From the NCBI GenBank assembly GCA_017449215.1, contig JAFSJY010000005.1, forward strand, positions 1 to 33,858: a DNA stretch of 33,858 nucleotides, read 5' to 3'. Made by a program: the position numbers and the translations under genes. The DNA is from Acholeplasmatales bacterium (GTDB lineage: Bacteria > Bacillota_I > Bacilli_A > Acholeplasmatales > Anaeroplasmataceae). Below are positions 16,299 through 25,571 of the stretch, in pieces. The stretch's first letter is position 1, and each line of letters opens with the position of its first letter. The notes under the pieces are model-generated. The model saw only the letters and a program-made list of their open reading frames with translations, did not search any database and was not told the origin of the DNA.

Positions 16299-18965
16299 TT
16301 ACTTCTTATTAGTAAGACTAGATTCAAAATCTATTTCTTTAAAATAATGCTTTATCTTGCCTTGTTTTTCAACATCAACATTATATATTTCATTATTTAA
16401 ATCCGCTGGAGCATCCTTAAATGCTTCTTCTATATCTATAAATCTTGTATCAAAGAAATCTTTTATTCCGTCAATAATAGTTGTTATGTATTCTTCATCA
16501 GAAATATATGTATCTCTAGGATTGGCAACTACAATTGTTTTTATCATTGGATCCCATTTCTTTTTAGTTACTCTATATTTACCACCAAGTGCTTCATTAT
16601 TCTTAGCGAAGTTATGCCACTTCAATCTCAAATTTTGATCATCTGATGGTCCTATAAACACTACAATACTAACTCCATCTTTAATTGTATTTTGAATTTC
16701 ATAAGCAACCAAATCTAATATATTAGTCCATTGACCATTACCATGAAAGCCAACTTTATTACGCATTGCAACACCAGCAAATCTAATATAGCAATTACTT
16801 GACATAATATTATATATTTGACCTTCTTTTTCTTTAACGTCTAATATATCCTTTATTTTTAAAGCTATTATATCTCTTAAAGGTTGACTACTGTTTTCTA
16901 GTTCAGGTACTGAATATATATCCTCAGGATTTAATTCAGGTATTGATTCTCTTGTTTCACTCATAAATTCTATGCCTAAAACTTTAAGTTTAGAGTCTTC
17001 ATCAAATTTAACACTCCATCTTTGTTCTAGGAACGCTAAAAGCTTTAATCCTCTTTCCTTTATGCATTCTGGATTCCAATCTTTATAATGTGATACTTCA
17101 ACTTCAGAATGTGAACCATTAGCATAACCACGTCTTTTACCTGTTTTAGGATTCTTCTTATCTTCAAATTCATCATTTTGTAGAGCTGAATTAACACTTT
17201 GAGATAGAGCTAATAAATTACCTAAAGAATTAGCTAATCTATGATGTTCCTCACTATTATATTGTCTAAATTGGTTCTTCCAATAATACTTAGTTGGTGT
17301 TTGAGGAAAGATATGTTCAATTGATATCTTATCCTTTTCACTCTTAGTAAATGCTTCCCAATCTGTTAGCTTAGGAACAAATGTTTTTTCGTATAATGAC
17401 ATTTCATATTCAAATAAGAAATATCTTAAATCAGCCCAACTATAATAACCATCTCCATTTTTGAATAGACCTTGTATTTTAGTTGAGAAGGTTTCAACTG
17501 CTTCTGAAACAACACTATTAAATTTATTTTCAAGAGCATCTATTATTTCACCAATAGTTCTATCTTCTTTATATAATTCTCTTGCAAAATTATAAGCAAC
17601 GGTAGATTGGTAACTAGATTGCCATCTTGCCATACGAAAGAAAACAAACAATGACTTTTCCATTATTTTAAATAATCTTACTCTTTGTTCTGTTGTTACA
17701 TCCTTATTTAAAAATGAAGCAACAACCAATGTTCTATAATAATTTATACCTACACGATTAAGTTTAGATATCCATTTCTTTTCCTCGTCAGAGAATAAAT
17801 TACACTCCATAGGATTATATGAATAGTACCAATATTGTGCTACAGATTTTAAACTCTCTACATATAATGATATTTCTGTAGGAGTTAACATTCCGTCATT
17901 TGCATCAACTGAAAAAACAACAGATTCTTCTTCATCAAAATCTATAGCATCATCTAGCTCTTTTTTATGATGTGCTTGTAGTCCATATACAGCCTTAGGA
18001 GTAAAATATTCACCTAATAGGAAGTTAATATAATCATCACCTGTATTTCTAGAATACTTAAAGAATAAAGACCAATGACTTCTCAAGTACCAGTCATCAT
18101 TCAATGGTTTTTCCTTATTCCTACCAAGCTGATAATACACTTCTTTCCAAGCATCATTGATGTTCTTTCTTATTTGATTCTTTTCATCTATAGATAGAAT
18201 ATTCTCTGGATATATTGTAGTTAAATATATTAATCTATTTTTCAAAATCTCAAGATTAGATAATTTCTTGCCTCTATTATTCATTGTTTCAAAAGCAACG
18301 AATACATCAAAATCATCATCAATATTATGGATATTAAACTGTAATCTATTAACTAATTTTTTAAATAATGATTCTAAGCCATCTTTTCCTTTTTCTTTAA
18401 AAAATTCCTGAATGTTTTTATCAAAGAATGATTTTGCTCTTTCAAGATTTAAAGTATAAAAGGTCTCTTGTAATGTACCTGAATTACCTTCTTCAAGAAT
18501 TTTATATCTTAAGAATTCAAAACTAGGGTTATCAGATTCATATCCAAATTTAAATGCCTTATTTATCATTTCAGGCTTTTTATACTCAACAATATACCTA
18601 GCTTTAATTGTATCTAAATCATCACCATTTAAATATTGAATATTATGACTTTTAGCAAATCTAATTATAGAGTTAACTAAAATAATAAATGTAGTTAAAC
18701 GTTGCTGACCATCGACAACATGAAATGCTTCATAATCTTTATCCTTAATAATCCATCTTTCTTCTTCCCATTTTTCCCAAACAGATTTATCAAGTTTTTT
18801 TAAAGACAGCATACCAGTGTAATGATATCTATCTTCTGTTAAATTATTTAAATCATCCCAAAAATCTTCAAGTTGAGAATCGGTCCATGCATATCCTCTT
18901 TGGTAATCGGGAATTCGATATATTTTCTTATCAAATAATTGTGATAAAGATATTAAATCATTCAT
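16299..18965 (-). CDS. GmrSD-like DUF262/DUF1524 nuclease
   Basis: Large defence nuclease of the GmrSD type, in which a DUF262 NTP-binding ParB-like domain controls a DUF1524 HNH nuclease; known members restrict modified phage DNA. Visible are IPDYQRGYAW (18-27), DGQQRLTT (85-92), FETMNNRGKKLS (225-236) and the DUF1524 signature IEHIFPQ (549-555) with the SLGNLLALS stretch. The last ~200 residues are unassigned. The ATG at 18963-18965 is chosen because GGAGGG lies 8 bases upstream; the ATG at 18980 overlaps that site. It is the last gene of an operon with the R-x4-H protein and the nuclease-helicase, only a few bases apart. The frame ends at a TAA but continues in phase into a DUF5655-like tail, so the protein may be truncated. 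Confidence 0.8.
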   Translation of the reverse strand: MNDLISLSQLFDKKIYRIPDYQRGYAWTDSQLEDFWDDLNNLTEDRYHYTGMLSLKKLDKSVWEKWEEERWIIKDKDYEAFHVVDGQQRLTTFIILVNSIIRFAKSHNIQYLNGDDLDTIKARYIVEYKKPEMINKAFKFGYESDNPSFEFLRYKILEEGNSGTLQETFYTLNLERAKSFFDKNIQEFFKEKGKDGLESLFKKLVNRLQFNIHNIDDDFDVFVAFETMNNRGKKLSNLEILKNRLIYLTTIYPENILSIDEKNQIRKNINDAWKEVYYQLGRNKEKPLNDDWYLRSHWSLFFKYSRNTGDDYINFLLGEYFTPKAVYGLQAHHKKELDDAIDFDEEESVVFSVDANDGMLTPTEISLYVESLKSVAQYWYYSYNPMECNLFSDEEKKWISKLNRVGINYYRTLVVASFLNKDVTTEQRVRLFKIMEKSLFVFFRMARWQSSYQSTVAYNFARELYKEDRTIGEIIDALENKFNSVVSEAVETFSTKIQGLFKNGDGYYSWADLRYFLFEYEMSLYEKTFVPKLTDWEAFTKSEKDKISIEHIFPQTPTKYYWKNQFRQYNSEEHHRLANSLGNLLALSQSVNSALQNDEFEDKKNPKTGKRRGYANGSHSEVEVSHYKDWNPECIKERGLKLLAFLEQRWSVKFDEDSKLKVLGIEFMSETRESIPELNPEDIYSVPELENSSQPLRDIIALKIKDILDVKEKEGQIYNIMSSNCYIRFAGVAMRNKVGFHGNGQWTNILDLVAYEIQNTIKDGVSIVVFIGPSDDQNLRLKWHNFAKNNEALGGKYRVTKKKWDPMIKTIVVANPRDTYISDEEYITTIIDGIKDFFDTRFIDIEEAFKDAPADLNNEIYNVDVEKQGKIKHYFKEIDFESSLTNKK

Positions 18966-18972
18966 GGTTTTA

Positions 18973-18978
18973 CCCTCC
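18973..18978 (-). promoter_or_regulatory. Ribosome binding site deciding the DUF262 gene start
   Basis: GGAGGG on the minus strand lies 8 bases before the ATG at 18963-18965. The alternative ATG at 18978-18980 overlaps the site itself and cannot use it. Confidence 0.7.
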
Positions 18979-18980
18979 AT

Positions 18981-19910
18981 TTAAATTAATAATGAATAGT
19001 CCTTATTTTTATCCTTAAATTTAGCTATATTTTTACTATATATAATACTATTTTCAAAATTCGAAAAATCATAATTAACTATAGATAGATAATAAATCGT
19101 ATTTAGTAGCATTAATGATGAAGCCTTTTTATTAGAATAATACTTTCCATGCATTGAAGTATGTCTATTTACATCCTTATTCGTTCTAATGCTTATATCA
19201 TTATTAAAATCATGATTAATATAAAGCATATTTATGTTTTCGTTAATCATAAGCATAATTATATGTTTTTCAGTAATTCTAGAAAAATCAATATGTTTTA
19301 TTAAATCAACAATTGGTTGCAATAAACCATTTCTTTTAGTACAACCTTTATTTTCTAAATAAAAAGAAGTCAAATCATCAACTATAGAAATCAATCCTAA
19401 ATTACACAATGCATAATTTTCATTGAAAAATGAATCAAAAGTTTGACTATATAATAACTTATGCTTTTCAGGAAGTATATTTAATGTATCTTTCTTAAGC
19501 ATTAGCAATAATTCATTTGTAAAATGATTAATCATATAGTTGTCAAACTGAACCTCAGAAACATCTTCTTTTGTTATTTTTCTTAATTCGTCAATAGAAA
19601 TATTATAAGGAAAAATCCAAAAACATTTGCTTAGCACTTTATAATAATCGAACCATGATAAAACACTATTAGGATTATTAAGTGCCTTTTCTACTGATTC
19701 TTTAAAAGGTTGCAAGGCATTATTAATTACATCTCCAATATGTTTAATAGGTTCATAATATTCTTTGATACGTTGGCTAGCTTCAGCCAATGAAGCAGAC
19801 AAGGGCTCAATACTTTTTCTCATCTGCTCCATTATTGCTTTTGTCATATCTGTTAATTGTTTTAATGATTCTGAATAAACGAAATGATCAGTGTTATCGT
19901 TCATAAACAA
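18981..19910 (-). CDS. Uncharacterised protein with R-x4-H motif (HEPN-like candidate)
   Basis: This protein of about 309 residues is predicted helical. The first ~80 residues look like an amphipathic/coiled-coil region (many Gln, Glu, Lys, Ser), followed by a helical core. Near the end is NRHTSMHGKYY, an R-x4-H arrangement (R249, H254) followed by Gly, which matches the catalytic signature of HEPN ribonucleases and related R-x4-HG proteins. No family is firmly recognised. The start is uncertain: a TTG at 19910 is 8 bases after GAGGAG, while the ATG two codons later is 6 bases after AGGA. It lies between the nuclease-helicase and GmrSD-like genes with almost no spacing, so it is an integral part of that system. 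An RNase effector or a structural adaptor are both possible. Confidence 0.55.
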   Translation of the reverse strand: MFMNDNTDHFVYSESLKQLTDMTKAIMEQMRKSIEPLSASLAEASQRIKEYYEPIKHIGDVINNALQPFKESVEKALNNPNSVLSWFDYYKVLSKCFWIFPYNISIDELRKITKEDVSEVQFDNYMINHFTNELLLMLKKDTLNILPEKHKLLYSQTFDSFFNENYALCNLGLISIVDDLTSFYLENKGCTKRNGLLQPIVDLIKHIDFSRITEKHIIMLMINENINMLYINHDFNNDISIRTNKDVNRHTSMHGKYYSNKKASSLMLLNTIYYLSIVNYDFSNFENSIIYSKNIAKFKDKNKDYSLLI

Positions 19911-19912
19911 TC

Positions 19913-22810
19913 CTAAATCTCCTCATATTCTGGTAACTCGTTAATTATTTCATTTATTTTTACACTCATCGAAATAATACTCAATGCTTCTTCAATATTA
20001 ACTGCAGCAATATAATATGCTAACAATACAATTTCATTAGCATGAATTTCACTTGTATATTTATATAAAATATCATCCTTAGATATGATACCTGATTGAA
20101 TTAATCTAACTATAAATGTTCCCGTTCCAGTAAATGGATCTAAAATATGAACATCTTTATCAGCTAAAGATTTACCAAATTCCCTATTAATTAACTTTTC
20201 TACACTATGAATAATAAAATCTACAACTTCAGTTGGAGTATACACAATACCAAGTTTTTCAACCTGCTTTTTCAAAGCAACTCTAAAAAATTTATCATAA
20301 AGTTCAATAACTATTTTCTGTTTACCTAAAGAATTATCGACACCTTTCGCTCTTTCACGAACACTATCATAGAACTTTTCTAATGTCTTTTGATCTTTTT
20401 CAATAGAGTTTTTGTCTAATAAATCAAGCATTTCTTGCATTGTTTTAGAAACTGAATTTGATTTCACAAATGAATAATTATCAAACAACGCATCAAATAC
20501 AGGTTTAGTTATCAAATGCTCTGCTAACATTTCGATTGCATCTTCATTGGTTATAGAAGGATTTAAAATACTTCTTAAACTATTTACAAAATTATCAAAA
20601 ATCTTTTTATTTTCTGGTTGTTCTAATAATACCTTAATTTGAGTTATATGACGATTCGCAATATCTGCTACATCTTTAGCCCAATTCTCCCAATAAATTT
20701 TAGAACCACATTTTTTTACAATCTTAGCATAAACCTGATCTTTTAAAACTTCCATATCAAGATCTAATGATAATTTTTTATAAGCTTTATTCTTATTATC
20801 TTCTTGTGATTCTTGATTATCTTCACCATCTCCATATCCAACACCAATGACTTGAATATTATCTGGTTTTCTCTTGTTTAAATCTATTTTATTAATTGTA
20901 TTATTGAATCTATCATCATGGGCTCTTAAAGCTTGAAGCACATCCCAAACAACCTTATATTTTTTATTATCATTTAACGCTTTATCAGGCTCTACTCCTG
21001 CAGGAATTCCAATAGGTAAAATTATATAACCATATTTTTTATTACCATCATATGGTCTTCTCATTACTCTTCCTACACTTTGAATAATATCAATAATGGA
21101 ATTTCTAGGAGATAAGAACATTACAGAATCAAGAGCTGGAACATCGATACCCTCTGATAAACATCTGGCATTAGTTAATATTCTACATCTACCATTTTCA
21201 TTTGAAGCTTTTAACCACTCTAATTTTTGTTTTCTTTCGAGAGAATTCATCTTTCCATCAACATGTTCAATATCAATATCAACTCGTTTATCTGTAACAT
21301 CGTTAATTTTATAATATGTTTCAATCATTTCAAATTTTTGTTTAAATGCTTTTGAATTAGCTATAGTATTGCAGAATGCAACACTTGTTCTCATAGGCTC
21401 AGGATCGGATTTAAAGCTTTCCATATCTTCTTCATAGCATGTTATTTTTGAAAGTCCATTCCAACATCCAATTATTTTTACTGAATCATCAAGATTTAAT
21501 TCATTATTTTTATCAGCCAACAATTTTTGAAGACTTCTATGAACATATTCCTCACTTACAGTTAAAACAATTACTTTATAGTCTGATAGTAATCCTAATT
21601 GAACTGCTTTACCAAATCCCAATCTATGAAATTCAGGTCCATATTTACTCTCATCATCCATTGAACAAATTTCAGCCCCAGCTTCATCTGCTTTGTTTTT
21701 AGATTCATCTCCATATACCTTTGGGGTTGCAGTCATATATAAACGTTTTTTAGCATTTATATTTTCATTGCTATGAACTTTTGTAAATGAAGATTCATCT
21801 TCTTCAGCTAAAGTTACACCTGTTGTTCTATGCGCTTCATCGCAAACGCAAACATCAAATACAATTCCAGATTCTTTTTGGAATTTTGAAACAACATCAA
21901 TTGATTGATATGTTGAGAAAAAGAAAGTGATTTGCTCTTTATTAAAAGAATTGTAATGTTCTATCAACTTCTTTGAATCAGTTGTTGCAGGAATAATTGT
22001 ATCAAGTATTTCATCACTATTCTTTTTACTTGCATTAGAATCAGAACAAATAGCTAACATATTATATGAATATGCTGATTGTTCACTCCATTCAACAAGT
22101 GTTTGGTTTAGCAAAGAAATTGAAGGAACAAAGAAAATTACATTTCCTTTTCCTTTTGTCATCTCTTCAACTATCTTTAAAGAAGTAAATGTTTTTCCAG
22201 TACCACAGGCCATAATTAATTTACCTCTATCGTTATTAGCAAAGCCTTCAACAACATCTTTCAAAGCTCTTTTTTGATGATCTAAAAGATGTTTTATAGC
22301 ACTTCTTTTCATTCCTTCAATATTATTTATATCAAATTGATCCCAATCAATTGCCATACCTTCAAAATCTTGAAGACGTATTCTATTAACAGGAATCATT
22401 TGATTAAGAATAGTGCTTTCTGCGTTGGAACTCCACTTATCAGTAGTAGAAACAATGATTCTTTGAGTAAAAAAACTTATCTGACCATTTGCTTGAAAAT
22501 AAGTAGATGATGCCGACAAAAAAGTATCAACATCTGCTTTTGATACAGATGAATCTTCTGAATAAAACTTACATTGAATTGCACAGTATTCTTCTCTATT
22601 TCTAATTTTCGTTACAATATCTATACCAGTATCAGGCATACCATTTCTATATGGAAATTCATTCCACAACCATACTTGTTCAAATTGGTTAGCATAAGTA
22701 GGTTCTATTTGGAAAAACTTTTTTACAAAGCGCTCAAAAATGGACCCTTTTTGACGCATTGTTGTTGCGTTAGACTCAAAATATTGTAATAAATCTTTAA
22801 ATTTGCTCAT
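19913..22810 (-). CDS. Mrr-nuclease/DEAH helicase, type ISP restriction enzyme lacking most of its methyltransferase
   Basis: This 965-residue protein has the domain order of type ISP restriction-modification enzymes (LlaBIII/LlaGI): an N-terminal Mrr-like nuclease (DTGID 60-64, AIQCKFY 77-83), an SF2 motor (ACGTGKT 201-207, DEAH 324-327, TATP, then NARCLSEGIDVPA and QSVGRVMRRP), a helical coupler, and the beginning of an N6-adenine methyltransferase (GIVYTPTEVVDF, then motif I DPFTGTGTF 891-899). It then stops about 65 residues after motif I. The catalytic NPPY motif and target-recognition domain are absent, whereas family members run to about 1,500-1,600 residues. The next gene starts three bases on with its ribosome binding site inside this end, so the shortened form looks settled rather than freshly broken. 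It may be a modification-independent nuclease-translocase. A -10-like TATAAT lies upstream at 22843-22848. Confidence 0.8.
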   Translation of the reverse strand: MSKFKDLLQYFESNATTMRQKGSIFERFVKKFFQIEPTYANQFEQVWLWNEFPYRNGMPDTGIDIVTKIRNREEYCAIQCKFYSEDSSVSKADVDTFLSASSTYFQANGQISFFTQRIIVSTTDKWSSNAESTILNQMIPVNRIRLQDFEGMAIDWDQFDINNIEGMKRSAIKHLLDHQKRALKDVVEGFANNDRGKLIMACGTGKTFTSLKIVEEMTKGKGNVIFFVPSISLLNQTLVEWSEQSAYSYNMLAICSDSNASKKNSDEILDTIIPATTDSKKLIEHYNSFNKEQITFFFSTYQSIDVVSKFQKESGIVFDVCVCDEAHRTTGVTLAEEDESSFTKVHSNENINAKKRLYMTATPKVYGDESKNKADEAGAEICSMDDESKYGPEFHRLGFGKAVQLGLLSDYKVIVLTVSEEYVHRSLQKLLADKNNELNLDDSVKIIGCWNGLSKITCYEEDMESFKSDPEPMRTSVAFCNTIANSKAFKQKFEMIETYYKINDVTDKRVDIDIEHVDGKMNSLERKQKLEWLKASNENGRCRILTNARCLSEGIDVPALDSVMFLSPRNSIIDIIQSVGRVMRRPYDGNKKYGYIILPIGIPAGVEPDKALNDNKKYKVVWDVLQALRAHDDRFNNTINKIDLNKRKPDNIQVIGVGYGDGEDNQESQEDNKNKAYKKLSLDLDMEVLKDQVYAKIVKKCGSKIYWENWAKDVADIANRHITQIKVLLEQPENKKIFDNFVNSLRSILNPSITNEDAIEMLAEHLITKPVFDALFDNYSFVKSNSVSKTMQEMLDLLDKNSIEKDQKTLEKFYDSVRERAKGVDNSLGKQKIVIELYDKFFRVALKKQVEKLGIVYTPTEVVDFIIHSVEKLINREFGKSLADKDVHILDPFTGTGTFIVRLIQSGIISKDDILYKYTSEIHANEIVLLAYYIAAVNIEEALSIISMSVKINEIINELPEYEEI

Positions 22811-22894
22811 AAAATATCACCGTTTTCTCAAAATCTATTCTAATTATATCAAAAAATATATATAATTTATATATTTTTCTCAAATATAAAGCCA

Positions 22895-22920
22895 AGAAAA
22901 ATGCACTAATTATAGTGCAT
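22895..22920 (-). terminator. Terminator of the expanded Wadjet operon
   Basis: On the minus strand a perfect 8-bp stem (ATGCACTA / TAGTGCAT) with a TAAT loop is followed by TTTTTCTT. It begins only 9 bases after the exonuclease stop at 22929-22931, separating this operon from the nuclease-helicase operon. Confidence 0.85.
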
Positions 22921-22928
22921 AGTAAGCT

Positions 22929-23762
22929 TCATTTCTTTCTTATATATCCTTTTTCTGCTGCATACTCAACATCTAATAATTTCACCATTGTTCCAAACTT
23001 GATAGCAGTGAATTTTTTATTAGAAACATCAACAATAATGCCCTTTCCAAAATTGATATGTAGAATCTCATCTCCGACAGATAGGGTACTTACATCAATT
23101 TTTTCAAAAGCAACATCTTCTTCACATTCATCACTAATTACTGTTGAAATATTCTTAACTATCTTTTTATTTTTTTGCTTATAACAACTTATTAGTTCAT
23201 TAGAATTAATTGCTCCAACATAATAATCATCTAGACTCTTATTCAACATTTTCATTATCATTAATTCATCTTCGGAATCACATAAAGCATTATGTACTTC
23301 ACAGTACTTCTTTCCAGATAAATAAGAATAAACTGACTCAACACCATAACCAGTTCTAAGTCTACCTGTTTGACAATAATCTGCATATTTAGGAAGCTTA
23401 TCATTATATTGTCTATATGCAGCAATTTTCATTATATCGAGCCAAATAAAAGATGCTAATTCTGGTAAATGTCTATAATCAAAGCTTGCATTATATGCAA
23501 AAATATATTTGATGTTTTTTGAGAGAAGGTATTCTTTTATTTTCTTCATTGCTTTACTACGAGAATCTTTTTCAATTTTAGCTCCTCGAGTTTCTTTTAA
23601 AACATAACTAAACATTCCTCCAGTTTTATATTCAGGAGTAAAAAGATAATAGATTCTATCCATTATCTTATAATCATCAAAGTTTGATATAACAATCCCT
23701 ATTGACATAACTTCATCTGACCATGTAGTTTCTGTATCAATTACAGCAAATAATTCACTCAT
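22929..23762 (-). CDS. DEDDh 3'-5' exonuclease fused to a PcrA-type Tudor-like domain
   Basis: Residues 1-175 form a DnaQ-like exonuclease: ExoI IDTET (D9, E11), ExoII YNASFD (N91, D95) and ExoIII HNALCD (H157, D162), all DEDDh residues being present. A linker leads to a C-terminal domain (about 222-277) that reads VGDEILHINFGKGIIVDV...IKFGTMVKLLDVEYA, closely matching the VGDxVxHxxFGxG pattern at the C-terminus of UvrD/PcrA helicases, a Tudor-like domain known to contact RNA polymerase. I do not know this fusion as a described protein. The ATG has a GGAGG site 6 bases upstream and lies 17 bases after the helicase-nuclease gene. The stop is TGA, which shows the standard code is used. It probably trims DNA ends produced by the Wadjet cassette or the helicase-nuclease. 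Confidence 0.8.
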   Translation of the reverse strand: MSELFAVIDTETTWSDEVMSIGIVISNFDDYKIMDRIYYLFTPEYKTGGMFSYVLKETRGAKIEKDSRSKAMKKIKEYLLSKNIKYIFAYNASFDYRHLPELASFIWLDIMKIAAYRQYNDKLPKYADYCQTGRLRTGYGVESVYSYLSGKKYCEVHNALCDSEDELMIMKMLNKSLDDYYVGAINSNELISCYKQKNKKIVKNISTVISDECEEDVAFEKIDVSTLSVGDEILHINFGKGIIVDVSNKKFTAIKFGTMVKLLDVEYAAEKGYIRKK

Positions 23763-23778
23763 AATATTCCTCCTCTCA

Positions 23779-25542
23779 TTACAGTTTTAACACTGCTTTG
23801 GCAACTGCATTCAAGAATTTTTTCGGTCCTCTTACAGATACTTCATACATACTATTATCTCGTGTATTCCATAAAATTCCCTTCTTTAGTCCAAGGCCAA
23901 CAACATAACAAGCACATTGTAAAAAATGTTCATGTGTTAATTCTGAAACAAACTTCAATTCATATACAACGTCATTCTTTAAAACATCAACAAAACCCTC
24001 TGCCCTAAATTTATATTTAGTATAATCTGAAAAATTTATTTCACAATGATGCTGGACATCCTCATTCTTTGTAAACTTCTTACTTAATCTATCAAATATC
24101 TTATTTTTTTCTTCTTCAAGAATAAATGGTCTTACAACTTGATTTCTATATCTATTATGACGTGTTTCCAAAGATACTAAATAAAGAACTTTACCTTCGA
24201 CATCTAATTTTTTAGAGTTCTTTAAATGAAAATCAGGCAAATCATGTAAGGCAACATATAAAGTTATGTCCTTATCAATATTATAATGTTTGAAATAAAA
24301 AGCTTCTTGATAAATTCCAATGCATGGTGATAAATCTATTAATCCATCTGTGCTTTCAACATCTATTATTTCTGAATCTTCGTTCTCAATTTTCTTTATT
24401 GTTAAAAGCTTATAGCAGTCCTCTACACTTTCTTTATATTTAAAATCAAACATTTCAGAAATATTAACTCTAAGTTCTTTTTCATTCCTATCATGATCAG
24501 AGCTTGCTAAAATTTTTTCATTAAGAAGCATATTTTCGCCTTTAACGAAGATTATATTTTTCTTTCCTCTACTAGCGGCAACACAGAAAATATTTCTTAA
24601 TATTTCATATTTCTGATTTGGAAAGCTAAGTCTTGTATACCAATAATCAATGTCAAAGTCAAATAATACACAAGTAGGATACTCTAATCCTTTACTACTA
24701 TCGTATGTAGTAAAAATTGCAGAATCCTTATTTGGATCAACTGATTTAATATTATCATTATCCCTTATGCTTGCATAAACTGTATTTTTATTAAACTTTT
24801 CAGGATACTTCTCCTCAAGAGTATTTAATACTTTAGTAGCATCACCAGTTCTAGCACCTAAGCATAATATATCTTTATTGTCACAATTTGCTAAAAAGTT
24901 AACTACTTCTTTGAAATTCATAAATTTGATATTGCAATCATCATTTACGCCAGTAATTTTCTTTTTCCAAACGAAACCCAACTTATCAGCAAGTTCTTTA
25001 TTTAATCTAAAGCAAATTGAAAATTCCAATATAATATAATCACCAAGAAAAGAATTAATAAAAGTTTTTACATCTAATCTTGTCTTATCATAAATTTTTT
25101 GTTCCATATCACCAACAGCAATCAATTGCATATTTGGATTAGATTCTTTGATGATTTTTAACATATTAGATATTTCTTCATCAATATCTTGGTACTCATC
25201 CATTATCAAAATATCATATTTATCAAATTTGGGTTTTTCACTCAAAAATGTTTGAATGATATCAGATCTTCCAACATTAATACTATTAGCCATTAACCAG
25301 CGATATGCAAATCCATGATAATTAGTAACAAAAGCATTTCTATTTTTTATCTTTGATTTAGCATCAACTTTCAATAATCTATTATATGTTAAATACAATA
25401 TTTTTTTGTTTTTAGGAAGTTGATTACACAAATGTTGAATCGATGTTGTTTTTCCACTTCCTATACATGCTTCAACCAAAATGTTTTTTCCTTTTAAAGC
25501 TGTATCTATAAATAATTGCTGTTCATTAGTTAGTTCAATCAT
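23779..25542 (-). CDS. SF1 helicase with C-terminal RecB-like (PD-(D/E)XK) nuclease domain
   Basis: This 587-residue UvrD-like helicase has Walker A CIGSGKT (26-32), motif II DEYQD (115-119), motif III VGDMEQKIYD, a TTYDSSKGLEYP motif V and motif VI FCVAASRGKKN. It is compact, lacking large 1B/2B insertions. After a linker the C-terminus has a RecB-type nuclease signature: GFVDV (D519), YELK (E528, K530) and Q542 with Y546. Unwinding and cutting of DNA ends is expected, as in AddAB/RecBCD-like enzymes, but with one polypeptide. It follows jetD by 30 bases with a strong GGAAGGAG site, so it is co-transcribed with the Wadjet genes. This gene is not part of the canonical four-gene Wadjet set. 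Confidence 0.8.
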   Translation of the reverse strand: MIELTNEQQLFIDTALKGKNILVEACIGSGKTTSIQHLCNQLPKNKKILYLTYNRLLKVDAKSKIKNRNAFVTNYHGFAYRWLMANSINVGRSDIIQTFLSEKPKFDKYDILIMDEYQDIDEEISNMLKIIKESNPNMQLIAVGDMEQKIYDKTRLDVKTFINSFLGDYIILEFSICFRLNKELADKLGFVWKKKITGVNDDCNIKFMNFKEVVNFLANCDNKDILCLGARTGDATKVLNTLEEKYPEKFNKNTVYASIRDNDNIKSVDPNKDSAIFTTYDSSKGLEYPTCVLFDFDIDYWYTRLSFPNQKYEILRNIFCVAASRGKKNIIFVKGENMLLNEKILASSDHDRNEKELRVNISEMFDFKYKESVEDCYKLLTIKKIENEDSEIIDVESTDGLIDLSPCIGIYQEAFYFKHYNIDKDITLYVALHDLPDFHLKNSKKLDVEGKVLYLVSLETRHNRYRNQVVRPFILEEEKNKIFDRLSKKFTKNEDVQHHCEINFSDYTKYKFRAEGFVDVLKNDVVYELKFVSELTHEHFLQCACYVVGLGLKKGILWNTRDNSMYEVSVRGPKKFLNAVAKAVLKL

Positions 25543-25571
25543 CTTTATAATCTCCTTCCAAAAATTTTATT

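Noticed and set aside
21439-21702. Plus-strand open frame opposite the DEAH helicase gene
   Set aside because: It lies wholly within a conserved minus-strand domain and shows no ribosome binding site or recognisable protein.
22929-22931. Mycoplasma-type code with TGA as tryptophan
   Set aside because: The exonuclease stops at TGA right after its complete C-terminal domain and just before a terminator, and Trp is encoded by TGG throughout.
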